A stretch of DNA of 6,705 nt from Planctomycetaceae bacterium (GCA_027488415.1 JAIYBS010000052.1:1-6705), one strand, 5' to 3'. Positions 1 through 6,697 are shown, counted from the first letter of the stretch. The notes: a model not told the origin generated them from the letters alone. Program-made: numbers and translations.

Positions 1-77
1 AGGGCGAGGGCGACGGGGGCGACGCCTCCTTCGGCCGCCCGTCCGACTCCGCGGACCTCGACGCATCGCTGACCTGA
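1..77 (+). CDS. C-terminal end of an upstream gene (partial, unidentified)
   Basis: The frame with codons starting at base 3 stays open to TGA at 75-77. It encodes about 24 residues of a Gly/Asp/Ser-rich acidic tail (it contains GEGDGGDASFGRP and ends DLDASLT). All but one of the codons end in G or C, as in the confirmed genes of the window, whereas the frame stopping at 70-72 reads as Arg/Thr/Pro-rich shadow. The next gene starts 22 bases after this stop on the same strand, so the two are probably cotranscribed. The visible tail is too short and too low in complexity to assign a family. In systems of this type a GTPase or another partner of the GAP1 protein could sit here, but nothing in these bases shows it. 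Confidence 0.6.
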   Translation, partial: GEGDGGDASFGRPSDSADLDASLT

Positions 78-99
78 TCCCGACCCGACCTCGCACGGC

Positions 100-1098
100 A
101 TGGCGCTCGAACTCGTCTACACCTCCGCAGCACGAGGCCTCCGCGCGGGGACCAGCGGCTTCTGCACGGTCGCGATGACGAAGGGCATGCCGCCCGCGCT
201 CGTGCCGCGCCTCGAGGCGCTCGGCGGCTACCGCCCGGGCCCGGGCGGCGACGGACCGGAGGCGCTCTGCTTCTGGCGCGTCGAGACGGCGACCGGCATC
301 GCGCACGTCCTCTCCGTCGTCGGCCCCGCGCCGCCGGACCACACCGCGCGCACCAACAAGATCGCGACGTACCTCGTGCTCTCGCCGGAGGAGCTCGCAT
401 CGGCGGGCCCCGCCGCGATGCTCGCGCGCGCCGGACTGCTGCGCCGCTCGTGGGCCGGCGCACCCGCATGGATCGACGAGCCGGTGCGCGTGCCGCTCGA
501 CGGCGATCCCGCGCCGCGAGCGTGCGCCGCGTGGCAGGCCGCGTGCGGCGACGCGGGCTGGGCGGGCGTGCTCGCGAGCTCGTTCCTGCGCGACCAGTCG
601 AAGCCGATCCACGTGATCTACCGCGCGGGGCTCGACCCGCTGCCGCTCGTCGACGAGGCGATGCGGCTGCTCCCGGACTGGGTGCGCTGGCGCGCGACGT
701 TCTCGACGTACTTCCTGCAGCCGGTCGCGGGCACGCCGTGCGCGTGGCGGTTCTGCCTCGAGGGGACCGCGGCCGCCGACGCGGCACGGCAGTCGAAGGG
801 ACTCGTGATCGACCTGACGCGCCCGCTCGACGCGGCGCCCGAGTCGCGCTTCGTGCGCATGGCGCGGACGGGAATCGACGAGGAGGCCGCGGCGCAGAAG
901 GCGAGGCCGAAGGCCGGGGCCTCGTCGCGTGCGGCGATCGGCACCATCGAACTCGCGCCGGACTCCGATCCGCTTCCCGCCGCGACGTCCGCCGCGCGGC
1001 CAGTCCGCCGGCCGATGCCGACCCCGAGCGTCGAGGTCGCGATCGAGCCCGAGCCGACCGTGAAGCCGACGTCGTCGCGCTCGTGGCGGCCGCGCTGA
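100..1098 (+). CDS. GAP1-N2-like domain protein (GTPase-associated protein 1, N-terminal type 2); probably the 5' part of a frameshifted gene
   Basis: 332 residues. Residues 1-260 look like a GAP1-N2 domain: LVYTSAARGL at 5-14 followed by SGF at 19-21, a DHTARTNKIATYLVL block at 80-94, the Trp-rich LLPDWVRWRATFSTYF at 190-205, and CAWRFCLEG at 214-222. The family is known from predicted NTP-dependent conflict or signalling systems that include dedicated GTPases; its biochemical activity is not established to my knowledge. Residues 261-332 are a Pro/Ala-rich linker. ATG at 100 is chosen because the conserved first strand begins at residue 4; there is no clear Shine-Dalgarno in the 22-base gap, so translation may depend on the preceding gene. 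The last 10 or so residues (ending SSRSWRPR) look out of frame: from about base 1062 the -1 frame encodes a transmembrane helix and a long protein. The domain is cytosolic, with no signal peptide. Family assignment is from remembered motifs and was not tested by a profile search. Confidence 0.75.
   Translation: MALELVYTSAARGLRAGTSGFCTVAMTKGMPPALVPRLEALGGYRPGPGGDGPEALCFWRVETATGIAHVLSVVGPAPPDHTARTNKIATYLVLSPEELASAGPAAMLARAGLLRRSWAGAPAWIDEPVRVPLDGDPAPRACAAWQAACGDAGWAGVLASSFLRDQSKPIHVIYRAGLDPLPLVDEAMRLLPDWVRWRATFSTYFLQPVAGTPCAWRFCLEGTAAADAARQSKGLVIDLTRPLDAAPESRFVRMARTGIDEEAAAQKARPKAGASSRAAIGTIELAPDSDPLPAATSAARPVRRPMPTPSVEVAIEPEPTVKPTSSRSWRPR
1050..1098 (+). other. Frame junction: apparent -1 frameshift joining the GAP1-N2 ORF to the membrane-anchored ORF
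   Basis: Upstream of about 1060 the frame of the 100-1098 ORF carries consistently G/C-ending codons, while the -1 frame has CGA, GGT, GAT and CGT codons. Downstream of about 1062 the -1 frame reads EADVVAL and then a hydrophobic helix, and the first frame runs only to TGA at 1096-1098. The loss of a single base, or a -1 ribosomal slip, would give one reading frame from 100 to 2552 (about 817 codons). I see no classical X-XXY-YYZ slippery heptamer and no obvious strong hairpin directly after the junction. A sequencing or assembly deletion, or a recent real mutation, is therefore simpler than programmed frameshifting. The third frame is stopped by TGA at 1061-1063. Confidence 0.6.
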
Positions 1099-2552
1099 CG
1101 GTGGTCATCCTCGGCGTGATCGCGATCGTCGTGATGACTGCCGGAAGCGGTACCGCGCCCGAGACTCCCGCGCCGGCGCCCGCGCCCGCCGCCGCGACCG
1201 CTCCGCAGGAGCCGGTCGTGCCGCCATCGCCCGCCGCGAACCCGCAGGACGCTCGCGCCGGATTCGGCGAGGTGCCCGCGGACGCGACGATCGCAAAGCC
1301 CGAACCCGAGTCGAAGCCCGAGTCGAAGCCCGAGCCGGAGCCCGCGTCCGAGCCCGAACCCGAGCCCGAATTGAAGCCCGCGCCGACGCCGGACCCGGTG
1401 CCTGCTGCCGAACCGGAGACGGAGACCGCGCCCGCGTCGATGCCAGCCGCCGAGCCCGCTCGTGGTGCGCAGGAGGGCACTGCAACCCCCGCGCCGACGA
1501 CGGCCGAACCGCCAGCTCCCGTGATGGTGCCGTCGGTGTTCCTCACCATCGACCGCGCGCCGAACGCCGCCATCGCCCTCCGTGGGCGGGCGGCGTCGCT
1601 CCCGGCCGGCGTGCGATCGGCGCGGATCGTGCCGGGTCATGCACTGCGCTTCGCCGGCATCGACATTCCCGAGAGGCCCGAGCTTGCGCTCGCTGGCTCC
1701 GCGATCCGCGCGACTGCGGAGATGGAGGGCGGCCGGCTGGTGGTCACCGGGTACGCGTCGGGTCCGGTGCCCGAGTCGCTCCTGCCCGCACTCGGGTTCG
1801 CGGCGGGCGCGAAGCCGCCGGCGGCCGAGGCGCTCGAGCGCGCGCTCATGCGATGCAGCGTCGACCTCCTCGATGCGCGCGGCACGGTGGTGGCACGTGG
1901 GCAGTTCCGGCAGTGCCGCACCGACCCCGTGCCCATCGACGGCTCGAAGCGGCTGACGCTCGACGATCTCGGCGACGGGTCAATCGACGTGACGCTCGTC
2001 GCGCCGGGCGGCACGGCGCAGGCGCCTCGTGCGGTCGCGTTCCGTCAACGCGGGAAGCTGGCGGTCGGCGACTTCGCTGAGCTTTCCGTGAACCGCGAGA
2101 TTCAGGCGGATGCCGCGCTGATCTCCGCGGTCCGCGCGGCCGGCGGCGACTCGGCCCGGATGACGAAGGTCGCCGGCGAACTCGCCGAGGCATCTGCACT
2201 CAAGCGCGCGTGCGACGTGGTGAAGTCGGCGGCCTCGGGCGCAACGCCCCCGAAGGACTTCGAGGCGATGGTGAGCCTGGTGCACCGCGCAACCAACTCC
2301 ACCGAGCGTGAGGCCCTCGAGATCCCCGACGAGACCGTCACGGTCACGGACCGTGGCCTCCTGCGCACGATGGCCGAGGCCGTCGAGCCGCGGACCAAGG
2401 AACGCATCGACGCACTGAGCGCCGAACTGAAGTCGCTGCAGGCCTCCGCCAAGGGTGCAGCACCCTCGAAGTGGCGCGTACGCATCACCGACGAGGACGG
2501 CATCCTCCTCCTCGACTCGGAGATCGCGCTCCCGAAGGGAGCGAGACCGTGA
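1083..2552 (+). CDS. Membrane-anchored protein with Pro/Glu-rich stalk and extracytoplasmic domain; probably the 3' part of the GAP1-N2 gene
   Basis: The frame is open far upstream, but sense-like coding begins near 1060. The left end given is the GTG at 1083, the only start that keeps the transmembrane helix (489 residues). It overlaps the preceding ORF by 16 bases and lacks a good Shine-Dalgarno; ATG at 1134 would lose the helix. Residues 1-21 (VAAALTVVILGVIAIVVMTA) are one membrane helix. Residues 25-149 are a Pro/Ala/Glu/Thr-rich stalk with PEPE- and KPES-type repeats. From about 150 (PSVFLTIDRAP) a folded part follows: beta-rich to about 335, mainly helical to about 460, and ending in strands WRVRITDEDG and ILLLDSEIAL. 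C258 and C278 bracket a predicted hairpin and could form a disulfide outside the cytoplasm. I do not recognise the folded part. A start-less ORF with a helix immediately at its N-terminus fits best as the continuation of the GAP1-N2 protein, giving cytosolic GAP1-N2, one membrane span and an external domain. Confidence 0.7.
   Translation: MAAALTVVILGVIAIVVMTAGSGTAPETPAPAPAPAAATAPQEPVVPPSPAANPQDARAGFGEVPADATIAKPEPESKPESKPEPEPASEPEPEPELKPAPTPDPVPAAEPETETAPASMPAAEPARGAQEGTATPAPTTAEPPAPVMVPSVFLTIDRAPNAAIALRGRAASLPAGVRSARIVPGHALRFAGIDIPERPELALAGSAIRATAEMEGGRLVVTGYASGPVPESLLPALGFAAGAKPPAAEALERALMRCSVDLLDARGTVVARGQFRQCRTDPVPIDGSKRLTLDDLGDGSIDVTLVAPGGTAQAPRAVAFRQRGKLAVGDFAELSVNREIQADAALISAVRAAGGDSARMTKVAGELAEASALKRACDVVKSAASGATPPKDFEAMVSLVHRATNSTEREALEIPDETVTVTDRGLLRTMAEAVEPRTKERIDALSAELKSLQASAKGAAPSKWRVRITDEDGILLLDSEIALPKGARP
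1296..1379 (+). repeat. Imperfect hexamer/dodecamer tandem repeat encoding the Pro-Glu stalk
   Basis: The hexamer CCCGAG or CCCGAA recurs, interspersed with TCGAAG, so that in frame it reads KPEPESKPESKPEPEP and then SEPEPEPELKP. The clearest dodecamer unit is AAGCCCGAGTCG at 1314-1325, copied with one change at 1326-1337. It sits inside a wider low-complexity Pro/Ala/Glu/Thr region from about 1155 to 1530. Pro/Glu-rich segments like this typically act as extended spacers that hold a domain away from the membrane, and tandem hexamers can vary in copy number without breaking the frame. Confidence 0.8.
2535..2541 (+). promoter_or_regulatory. Ribosome binding site of the 33-codon ORF
   Basis: AAGGGAG lies 7 bases before the GTG at 2549, a good purine-rich Shine-Dalgarno at standard spacing, inside the 3' end of the preceding gene. 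It is a main reason to take the small ORF as translated. Confidence 0.55.
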
Positions 2553-2650
2553 TCGCGGCGACGCCCACCGCCCCGCCCGCCACTGCGCGGTCGCAGGATC
2601 GCGCGTTCGCGAAGGTCGATCTGAAACTCAGGACCAAGGCACCGAAATGA
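2549..2650 (+). CDS. Small coupled ORF, 33 residues, unknown function
   Basis: GTG at 2549-2551 overlaps the TGA of the preceding gene (GTGA, 2549-2552). The frame ends at TGA 2648-2650, which overlaps the ATG of the following gene (ATGA, 2647-2650). It thus exactly fills what would otherwise be a 94-base gap. A good Shine-Dalgarno (2535-2541) precedes it. The peptide has an Ala/Pro/Thr-rich first half (MIAATPTAPPATARSQ) and a basic second half (DRAFAKV, then DLKLRTKAPK). It has no membrane helix and no cysteine. Roughly four fifths of its codons end in G or C, less than its neighbours but in keeping with coding. It could be a genuine microprotein of the system, a leader peptide whose only role is to couple translation of the next gene, or the remnant of a once larger gene. 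No family is recognised. Confidence 0.5.
   Translation: MIAATPTAPPATARSQDRAFAKVDLKLRTKAPK
2636..2639 (+). promoter_or_regulatory. Ribosome binding site deciding the start of the 965-residue protein
   Basis: AAGG lies 7 bases before ATG 2647, with AGGA just upstream at 2630-2633. The frame is open back to an ATG at 2455, but the upstream stretch overlaps the preceding gene and reads as Arg/Ser-rich shadow, so the ATG at 2647 is preferred. Confidence 0.55.
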
Positions 2651-5544
2651 ACGCCGCCAAGCAGGAAATGTTCGAATCCGTCCGCTCGGTCGTCGCGGGA
2701 AGGCTCCGCGACGAGATGCAGGTGCGCGAGCTCGCGCACCGCGTGTCGGAGGAGTCGACCGCGCTGCGCCGCCGCATCGAGCGTGCGGTCGGGTACGCCC
2801 GCGCCGGCCTTCGGCTCGAGGCCTGCGCCGAGGCCGAGGCGGAGCCGAGCGTGTTCGAGCTGTCCGCCGCCTTCGAGGCGGAGCACATGCGTGCGTGGCG
2901 CAACCTCTGCGGCAAGAACCGCCTGCCCGTGCCCGACGAGCTCGCACCCGAGTCGCTTGCGGAGATCGAGGAGGCGATCGCCTTCACCGCGCCGCTGCGC
3001 AGCCGGCTCGCGCTGATGCGACGGCTCGTCCTCTCGGACGCCTCGGCCTGGCATCGCCTCGAGGTGCTCCGCGAGCTCGTCTCGCGCGACCCGGACAACC
3101 CGGCCTGGCAGGAGGACCGTGCCGCGCTCGAGCCCGTCGCCGCCGACGAGCTCGGCGACCGCGTCGACGACGGCATCGCGAAGGGCGACCTCGAGGACGC
3201 CGAGACGTGCGTGCAGCGGCTCGAGGACGGCAGGTGGCACTGGAGCGGCGCCGCCAAGGTCGCGGCCCAGCTGCGCGCGAAGCTCGATCGTGCGCTCGCC
3301 GGTCGCGCCACCGAGGAGGCGCGTGCGCTCGTCGCGCGCCTCGACGCCGAGTGGTCGGCCGAGAGCGAGCCCGGCGTGCGCGGCGCGATCGAGGAATGGC
3401 GCGCGCTCGAGCAGCGCATGCTCTCCGTCGGCGGCGACATGCCCGGCGACCTGCTCGCCCGCGTCGACGAGGCCGAGTCGTGGCTCGCCGCCCGCGAGGC
3501 CGACGCCGCCGCGGTGCGCGAGAACCGCGACCGGGTCGCGGCGCTCGACCGCCTCGCGCAGGACGAGCGCGCGACGCTGCCGCAGCTGCGCGCCGCGCTC
3601 CGTGCCGCCGAGCAGACCGTCGAGGGCGTCCCCGACGACGTGCGCGCCTCCGCGGAGCGCCGCATCGACGCCTTCGAGCGCAGCGCTCGTACGCGCCGCG
3701 TCACCATCATCGCGGTGGCGGTGCTCGCGGTCGCGGGCGCGGTCACCGGCGCGGCCATCGCGATCAAGCGCACCGAGGCGGCGAAGCTCGTCGACGACAC
3801 CGCCGCGGCGATCGTCTCCAATGTCGAGGCCGGAAGGCTCGACGAGGCCGACCGCCAGCTCGCCGAGGCCGAGAAGGATCCGGCGCTCGCGGGCGCGGCG
3901 AAGGTCGCGGACGCGCGCGCGGCCCTCGCCAAGGCGCGGGGCGCGATCGCCTCTCGGAAGCAGGAGTTCGCGTCGCTCCTGGCGCAGGCGGGCGACCCGG
4001 AGTCGCCCGGCGCGAAGCCGGAGCTCGTCGAGGACGCGAAGCGCCTCGCCGAGGGCGACGCCGACCAGCAGGCGATCGTCGACTGGCAGCGCCGCCACGC
4101 GCGTGCCGTCGATGCGCGCCGCGGCGCACGCCTCGCCGAGGGGATCGATCGCGCGAAGAAGGTCGTCGCCGAGGTGGTCGAGGCGAAGCCCGACGCCGAC
4201 GCTTCCTGGGACGGCCGCTACGCCGCCTGGGAGAGCGCGCTTGCCGACGTGCAGCGCCAGTACGGCGACTTCCCCGAGGTCGCGGACGAGGTCCGCACCG
4301 GTCGCACCGCCATCGCCGCGCAGCGCGCGAAGACCGACGCGGCGCGCACCGAGGTCGGGCGCGTGGGAAGCCTCGCGTCGCTCGGCGCGGCGGCCACCGG
4401 CCCCGATGCGCTCGTGGCCGCGCTCGAGGCCTATCGCGGCAGCCACCCCGACTCCGCCGAGTCCGCCGAGTTCGAGGCCGCGATCGCCGCGAAGCCGACC
4501 TGGGACGCGGTCATGGCGTGGTCCGCGCTCCGTGCGCGCCCGACGGCGGCGCTCGCCGACCAGCCGCAGAAGGACCGCGATGCCGCGATCGCCGCGATCG
4601 ACGCGCACCTCGGCGCCCATCCCGCCAGCCCGTACGCAGCGGCGTGCGCCGCGCTGAAGCCGCTGCTCTCGTCGGCGCCGAACTGGCGCTCGTGGCTTGC
4701 GGAGAAGCTCACCACGATGGAGGCGACGTCGCTCTGGTCGATCGAGCGCAAGGACGGCTCGCGCTGGTACTGCAAGTCCGACCCGCGCCGCGTCCCGATG
4801 CAGACGCAGGCCGGCGGCCAGTGGAAGAGCGTGCTCGTGATCCAGGGGTCCTCGATGAAGGAGGCCTTCGAGCGCTTCGACCAGGGGCAGCTGAAGTCGG
4901 AGGGCCCGTCGCCGCAAATGGCGTTCGCGAAGCAGCTCACCGACCTGATGGACAACGACGAGAAGGCCGTCAACGACGTTGACGCGGCCTTCGACGCGAT
5001 CGCCGCGATCCGGTCCGACGACTCGGTCGACGGTGCGCTCGCGGCCACGCTGATGCGCGGTCTCCTCGAGTCCGCGGGGCCCGAGCTTCCGGAGTGCGTC
5101 CGTGCCGATATCGAGCTTGCGGCGAAGCGCATCGCCCGCGAGAAGCCCGACCAGATCGACTGGATGAACCCGCGCGACCCCGACGCGCGGGCCCGCAGCC
5201 GCGCCGCGCGCGCCGCGATGCGGGAGGCTGTCCAGGTCGACCTGTGGCGGAAGGCCTACGCGTCCGCCGTCGCAGCAGCCAGCGCGCCGCTCGCCGCGGC
5301 GTACGAGCCGGCCGGCGTGCTCGTCGGTTCGGAGGGTTCGCGGTCGTTCCTCCCGTCGGGAGGCGCGGCGCCCGCCGCCGGCACCGCGCTCTGGGTCGCC
5401 GAGCCGCCGATCGGCGGCAAGGCCGCCGCGATGGTGCGGATCGGCACGACCAAGGACGCCGGCGCGGTCGACTTCGAGCCCGAGGCGCGGTCGGTGCCCG
5501 CCGGCACGCTGGTCTTCATCGCCCGACGAGGGGGATCCAAGTGA
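2647..5544 (+). CDS. Large single-pass membrane protein with helical repeats on both sides of the membrane; unknown family
   Basis: 965 residues. Residues 1-350 are almost entirely helical, charged and coiled-coil-like (start MNAAKQEMFESVRS); HRLEVLRELV with RDPDNPAW near 136-157 resembles a tetratricopeptide-type turn. An Arg-rich patch (RSARTRR) precedes one hydrophobic helix at about 352-373 (VTIIAVAVLAVAGAVTGAA), so by the positive-inside rule the N-terminal third is cytosolic and the remaining 590 residues are outside. Residues 375-690 are again helical, with TPR-like YRGSHPDSAESA at 596 and AHLGAHPASPYA at 653. A GAAKVA motif after an acidic helix occurs both at 201 and at 416. From 696 there is a compact region (LWSIERKDGSRWYCKSDP, then GGQWKSVLVIQGSSMKEAF), and 886-965 is beta-rich. 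There is no enzymatic motif that I recognise. A scaffold or sensor in the same membrane complex as its neighbours is the likeliest role, by inference. Its start overlaps the small ORF and its stop overlaps the next gene. Confidence 0.85.
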   Translation: MNAAKQEMFESVRSVVAGRLRDEMQVRELAHRVSEESTALRRRIERAVGYARAGLRLEACAEAEAEPSVFELSAAFEAEHMRAWRNLCGKNRLPVPDELAPESLAEIEEAIAFTAPLRSRLALMRRLVLSDASAWHRLEVLRELVSRDPDNPAWQEDRAALEPVAADELGDRVDDGIAKGDLEDAETCVQRLEDGRWHWSGAAKVAAQLRAKLDRALAGRATEEARALVARLDAEWSAESEPGVRGAIEEWRALEQRMLSVGGDMPGDLLARVDEAESWLAAREADAAAVRENRDRVAALDRLAQDERATLPQLRAALRAAEQTVEGVPDDVRASAERRIDAFERSARTRRVTIIAVAVLAVAGAVTGAAIAIKRTEAAKLVDDTAAAIVSNVEAGRLDEADRQLAEAEKDPALAGAAKVADARAALAKARGAIASRKQEFASLLAQAGDPESPGAKPELVEDAKRLAEGDADQQAIVDWQRRHARAVDARRGARLAEGIDRAKKVVAEVVEAKPDADASWDGRYAAWESALADVQRQYGDFPEVADEVRTGRTAIAAQRAKTDAARTEVGRVGSLASLGAAATGPDALVAALEAYRGSHPDSAESAEFEAAIAAKPTWDAVMAWSALRARPTAALADQPQKDRDAAIAAIDAHLGAHPASPYAAACAALKPLLSSAPNWRSWLAEKLTTMEATSLWSIERKDGSRWYCKSDPRRVPMQTQAGGQWKSVLVIQGSSMKEAFERFDQGQLKSEGPSPQMAFAKQLTDLMDNDEKAVNDVDAAFDAIAAIRSDDSVDGALAATLMRGLLESAGPELPECVRADIELAAKRIAREKPDQIDWMNPRDPDARARSRAARAAMREAVQVDLWRKAYASAVAAASAPLAAAYEPAGVLVGSEGSRSFLPSGGAAPAAGTALWVAEPPIGGKAAAMVRIGTTKDAGAVDFEPEARSVPAGTLVFIARRGGSK
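5528..5535 (+). promoter_or_regulatory. Ribosome binding site deciding the GTG start of the GYF_2 protein
   Basis: GAGGGGGA ends 5 bases before GTG 5541. The frame is open further upstream, but that part is a shadow of the preceding gene and reads as Arg-rich nonsense. The GTG overlaps the preceding TGA as GTGA (5541-5544). Confidence 0.65.
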
Positions 5545-6677
5545 ACGACATCGACGACCTCGGGTTCGAGGACGAGGGCAACGACCGGTCCGCCCGCCAC
5601 GGCGAGCCCGCGTCCGTCGGTCCGTGGTTCGTGCGCTTCGCGGGCCGTCGCTCGGGGCCCTTCGACGCGGAGCGCCTGCGCACGCTCGCGCGGCGCGGCG
5701 CGCTCACGCGCATGCACTCGGTGAGCGCCGACGGCAAGGCTTGGGTGCCCGCGACGTCCGTGCGCGCGGTGTTCAATGCCGACGGCTCGGTCGTCGCCTC
5801 CGGCGCGCGCGCCGTCGAGGTCGCCGAGGACGATCGCCCCGACTTCGACGGAATCCCCGACGCCCCGCTCGAGCTCCCGCGCGCGATGGCACGCGCCGCG
5901 CTCGGGAGCGCGCTGGTCCGCCCCGTCGTGCTGTGCGCGCTCGTGCTCGCCACCGTCATGCTCGCCATGCCGACCTCGCGCGACGAGTCGGGCGCGCTCG
6001 CGTGGTGGTGGTCCGAGGGTGCGGCCGACATCACCGTCCGCGGCCTGTGCGCGGTGGCGGTGCTCGGCGGGTGGGTGATCGCGTTCCTCGCGCCCGAGCC
6101 CGCGCGCGCGGCATCGGTGGCCGCGGTGGCTGCGGTGCTCGCCGCGGCGGCCTCGCTCGGGCTCCTCCACGAGAAGTGGGCGATCTTCGCGGTTTTGCTG
6201 GTGCCGGCATCGGCACTGCTCGTCGCGCTCGACGCGGCCGGGTCCGCCGGCTCGCGCACGATGGGCGGCGCGGCGATCGCCGTGGCAGCGCTGATGGGGA
6301 TCGCGACCGCGGTCACCGTCGCGCTGACGCCCGCGGGCTGGAGCATCGCGGGCGCCGTGCTCGCCGTCGTCGGCGCGGGCGCGCTCGGCTTCGCCGGGTT
6401 CCGCGCGATGAAGCGCCCGGGACCGAGCGCCGAGGGCGTGTTCTGGGGGTCCGTTGCCGGGGCGACCGGTGCGCTCGGCGCCGCCTTCGCCGCCGCGTTC
6501 GGCGGGCTCGCCGGGCCGCAGCCGATGGACGGCGCGAAGGCCGCCGTCACCGCGTGCCTTGTGCTCGCGTTCTCCGCGGTCTCGTGGGCCTCGGTCCACG
6601 AGGCGGTCGAGAGCTCGCACCTCCTGCCGCGCGCATCCGACGACGACGCGGCAGACGAGGCCCACACCCAAGCCTGA
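5541..6677 (+). CDS. GYF_2-like domain protein with about eight transmembrane helices
   Basis: 378 residues from GTG 5541. Residues 1-28 are acidic and disordered. Residues 29-78 match the GYF_2 pattern (Pfam GYF domain 2): WFVRFAGRRSGPF at 29-41, a helix ERLRTLARRGAL, then an extended segment and the closing Trp in KAWVPA (W68). GYF domains bind proline-rich peptides in eukaryotes; GYF_2 in bacteria is commonly fused to membrane segments and its ligand is usually unknown. After an acidic linker come hydrophobic stretches at about 126-145, 166-184, 190-209, 213-231, 241-262, 267-286, 299-321 and 333-352, giving eight helices with both ends in the cytosol. The C-terminus is acidic (ASDDDAADEAH). 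The membrane part is Ala/Gly/Val-rich with no transport or catalytic signature that I can name. Translation is coupled to the preceding gene. A proline-rich ligand is available next door in the stalk protein, but that stalk is predicted to be on the other side of the membrane. The linker at residues 285-320 of the GAP1-N2 protein is on the right side. Confidence 0.85.
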   Translation: MNDIDDLGFEDEGNDRSARHGEPASVGPWFVRFAGRRSGPFDAERLRTLARRGALTRMHSVSADGKAWVPATSVRAVFNADGSVVASGARAVEVAEDDRPDFDGIPDAPLELPRAMARAALGSALVRPVVLCALVLATVMLAMPTSRDESGALAWWWSEGAADITVRGLCAVAVLGGWVIAFLAPEPARAASVAAVAAVLAAAASLGLLHEKWAIFAVLLVPASALLVALDAAGSAGSRTMGGAAIAVAALMGIATAVTVALTPAGWSIAGAVLAVVGAGALGFAGFRAMKRPGPSAEGVFWGSVAGATGALGAAFAAAFGGLAGPQPMDGAKAAVTACLVLAFSAVSWASVHEAVESSHLLPRASDDDAADEAHTQA

Positions 6678-6692
6678 GACTCTCGATCGCCG

Positions 6693-6697
6693 AAGGA
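6693..6697 (+). promoter_or_regulatory. Ribosome binding site of the next gene
   Basis: AAGGA lies 6 bases before the AT that ends the window. There is no hairpin plus T-run in the 26 bases after the GYF_2 stop, so there is no terminator and the operon probably continues. Confidence 0.5.

Noticed and set aside
450..1060. Upstream part of the frame ending at 2552 as a real N-terminus
   Set aside because: It is an Arg-rich shadow of the GAP1-N2 coding frame with poor third-position bias; only the part after about 1060 looks coding.
1096..1140. Programmed -1 frameshift signal
   Set aside because: No slippery heptamer or clear downstream hairpin could be found, so I leave programmed shifting only as one option.
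2455..2646. Longer N-terminus for the 965-residue protein from ATG 2455
   Set aside because: The extra 64 residues are Ser/Arg-rich, overlap the preceding gene by about 100 bases and contain no conserved-looking sequence. ATG 2647 has a Shine-Dalgarno and an ATGA overlap.
2485..4917. 810-codon open frame on the minus strand
   Set aside because: It lies antisense to the 965-residue gene. It is Arg/Gly/Leu/Ala-rich, as expected for a GC-rich shadow, and has no recognisable domain, whereas the plus frame has clear helices, a membrane span and coupled starts.
2895..4982. 695-codon plus-strand frame rich in Arg
   Set aside because: The composition (runs of Arg/Ala/Gly) is that of an out-of-frame reading of the 2647-5544 gene; it has no Shine-Dalgarno or domain.
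2970..6300. Repeated GCGATCGC octamers (for example near 2973, 4480 and 6280) resembling HIP1-type palindromes
   Set aside because: They fall at Ala-Ile-Ala codons in a GC-rich genome and are explained by coding composition. They are not spaced or enriched in a way I can show.
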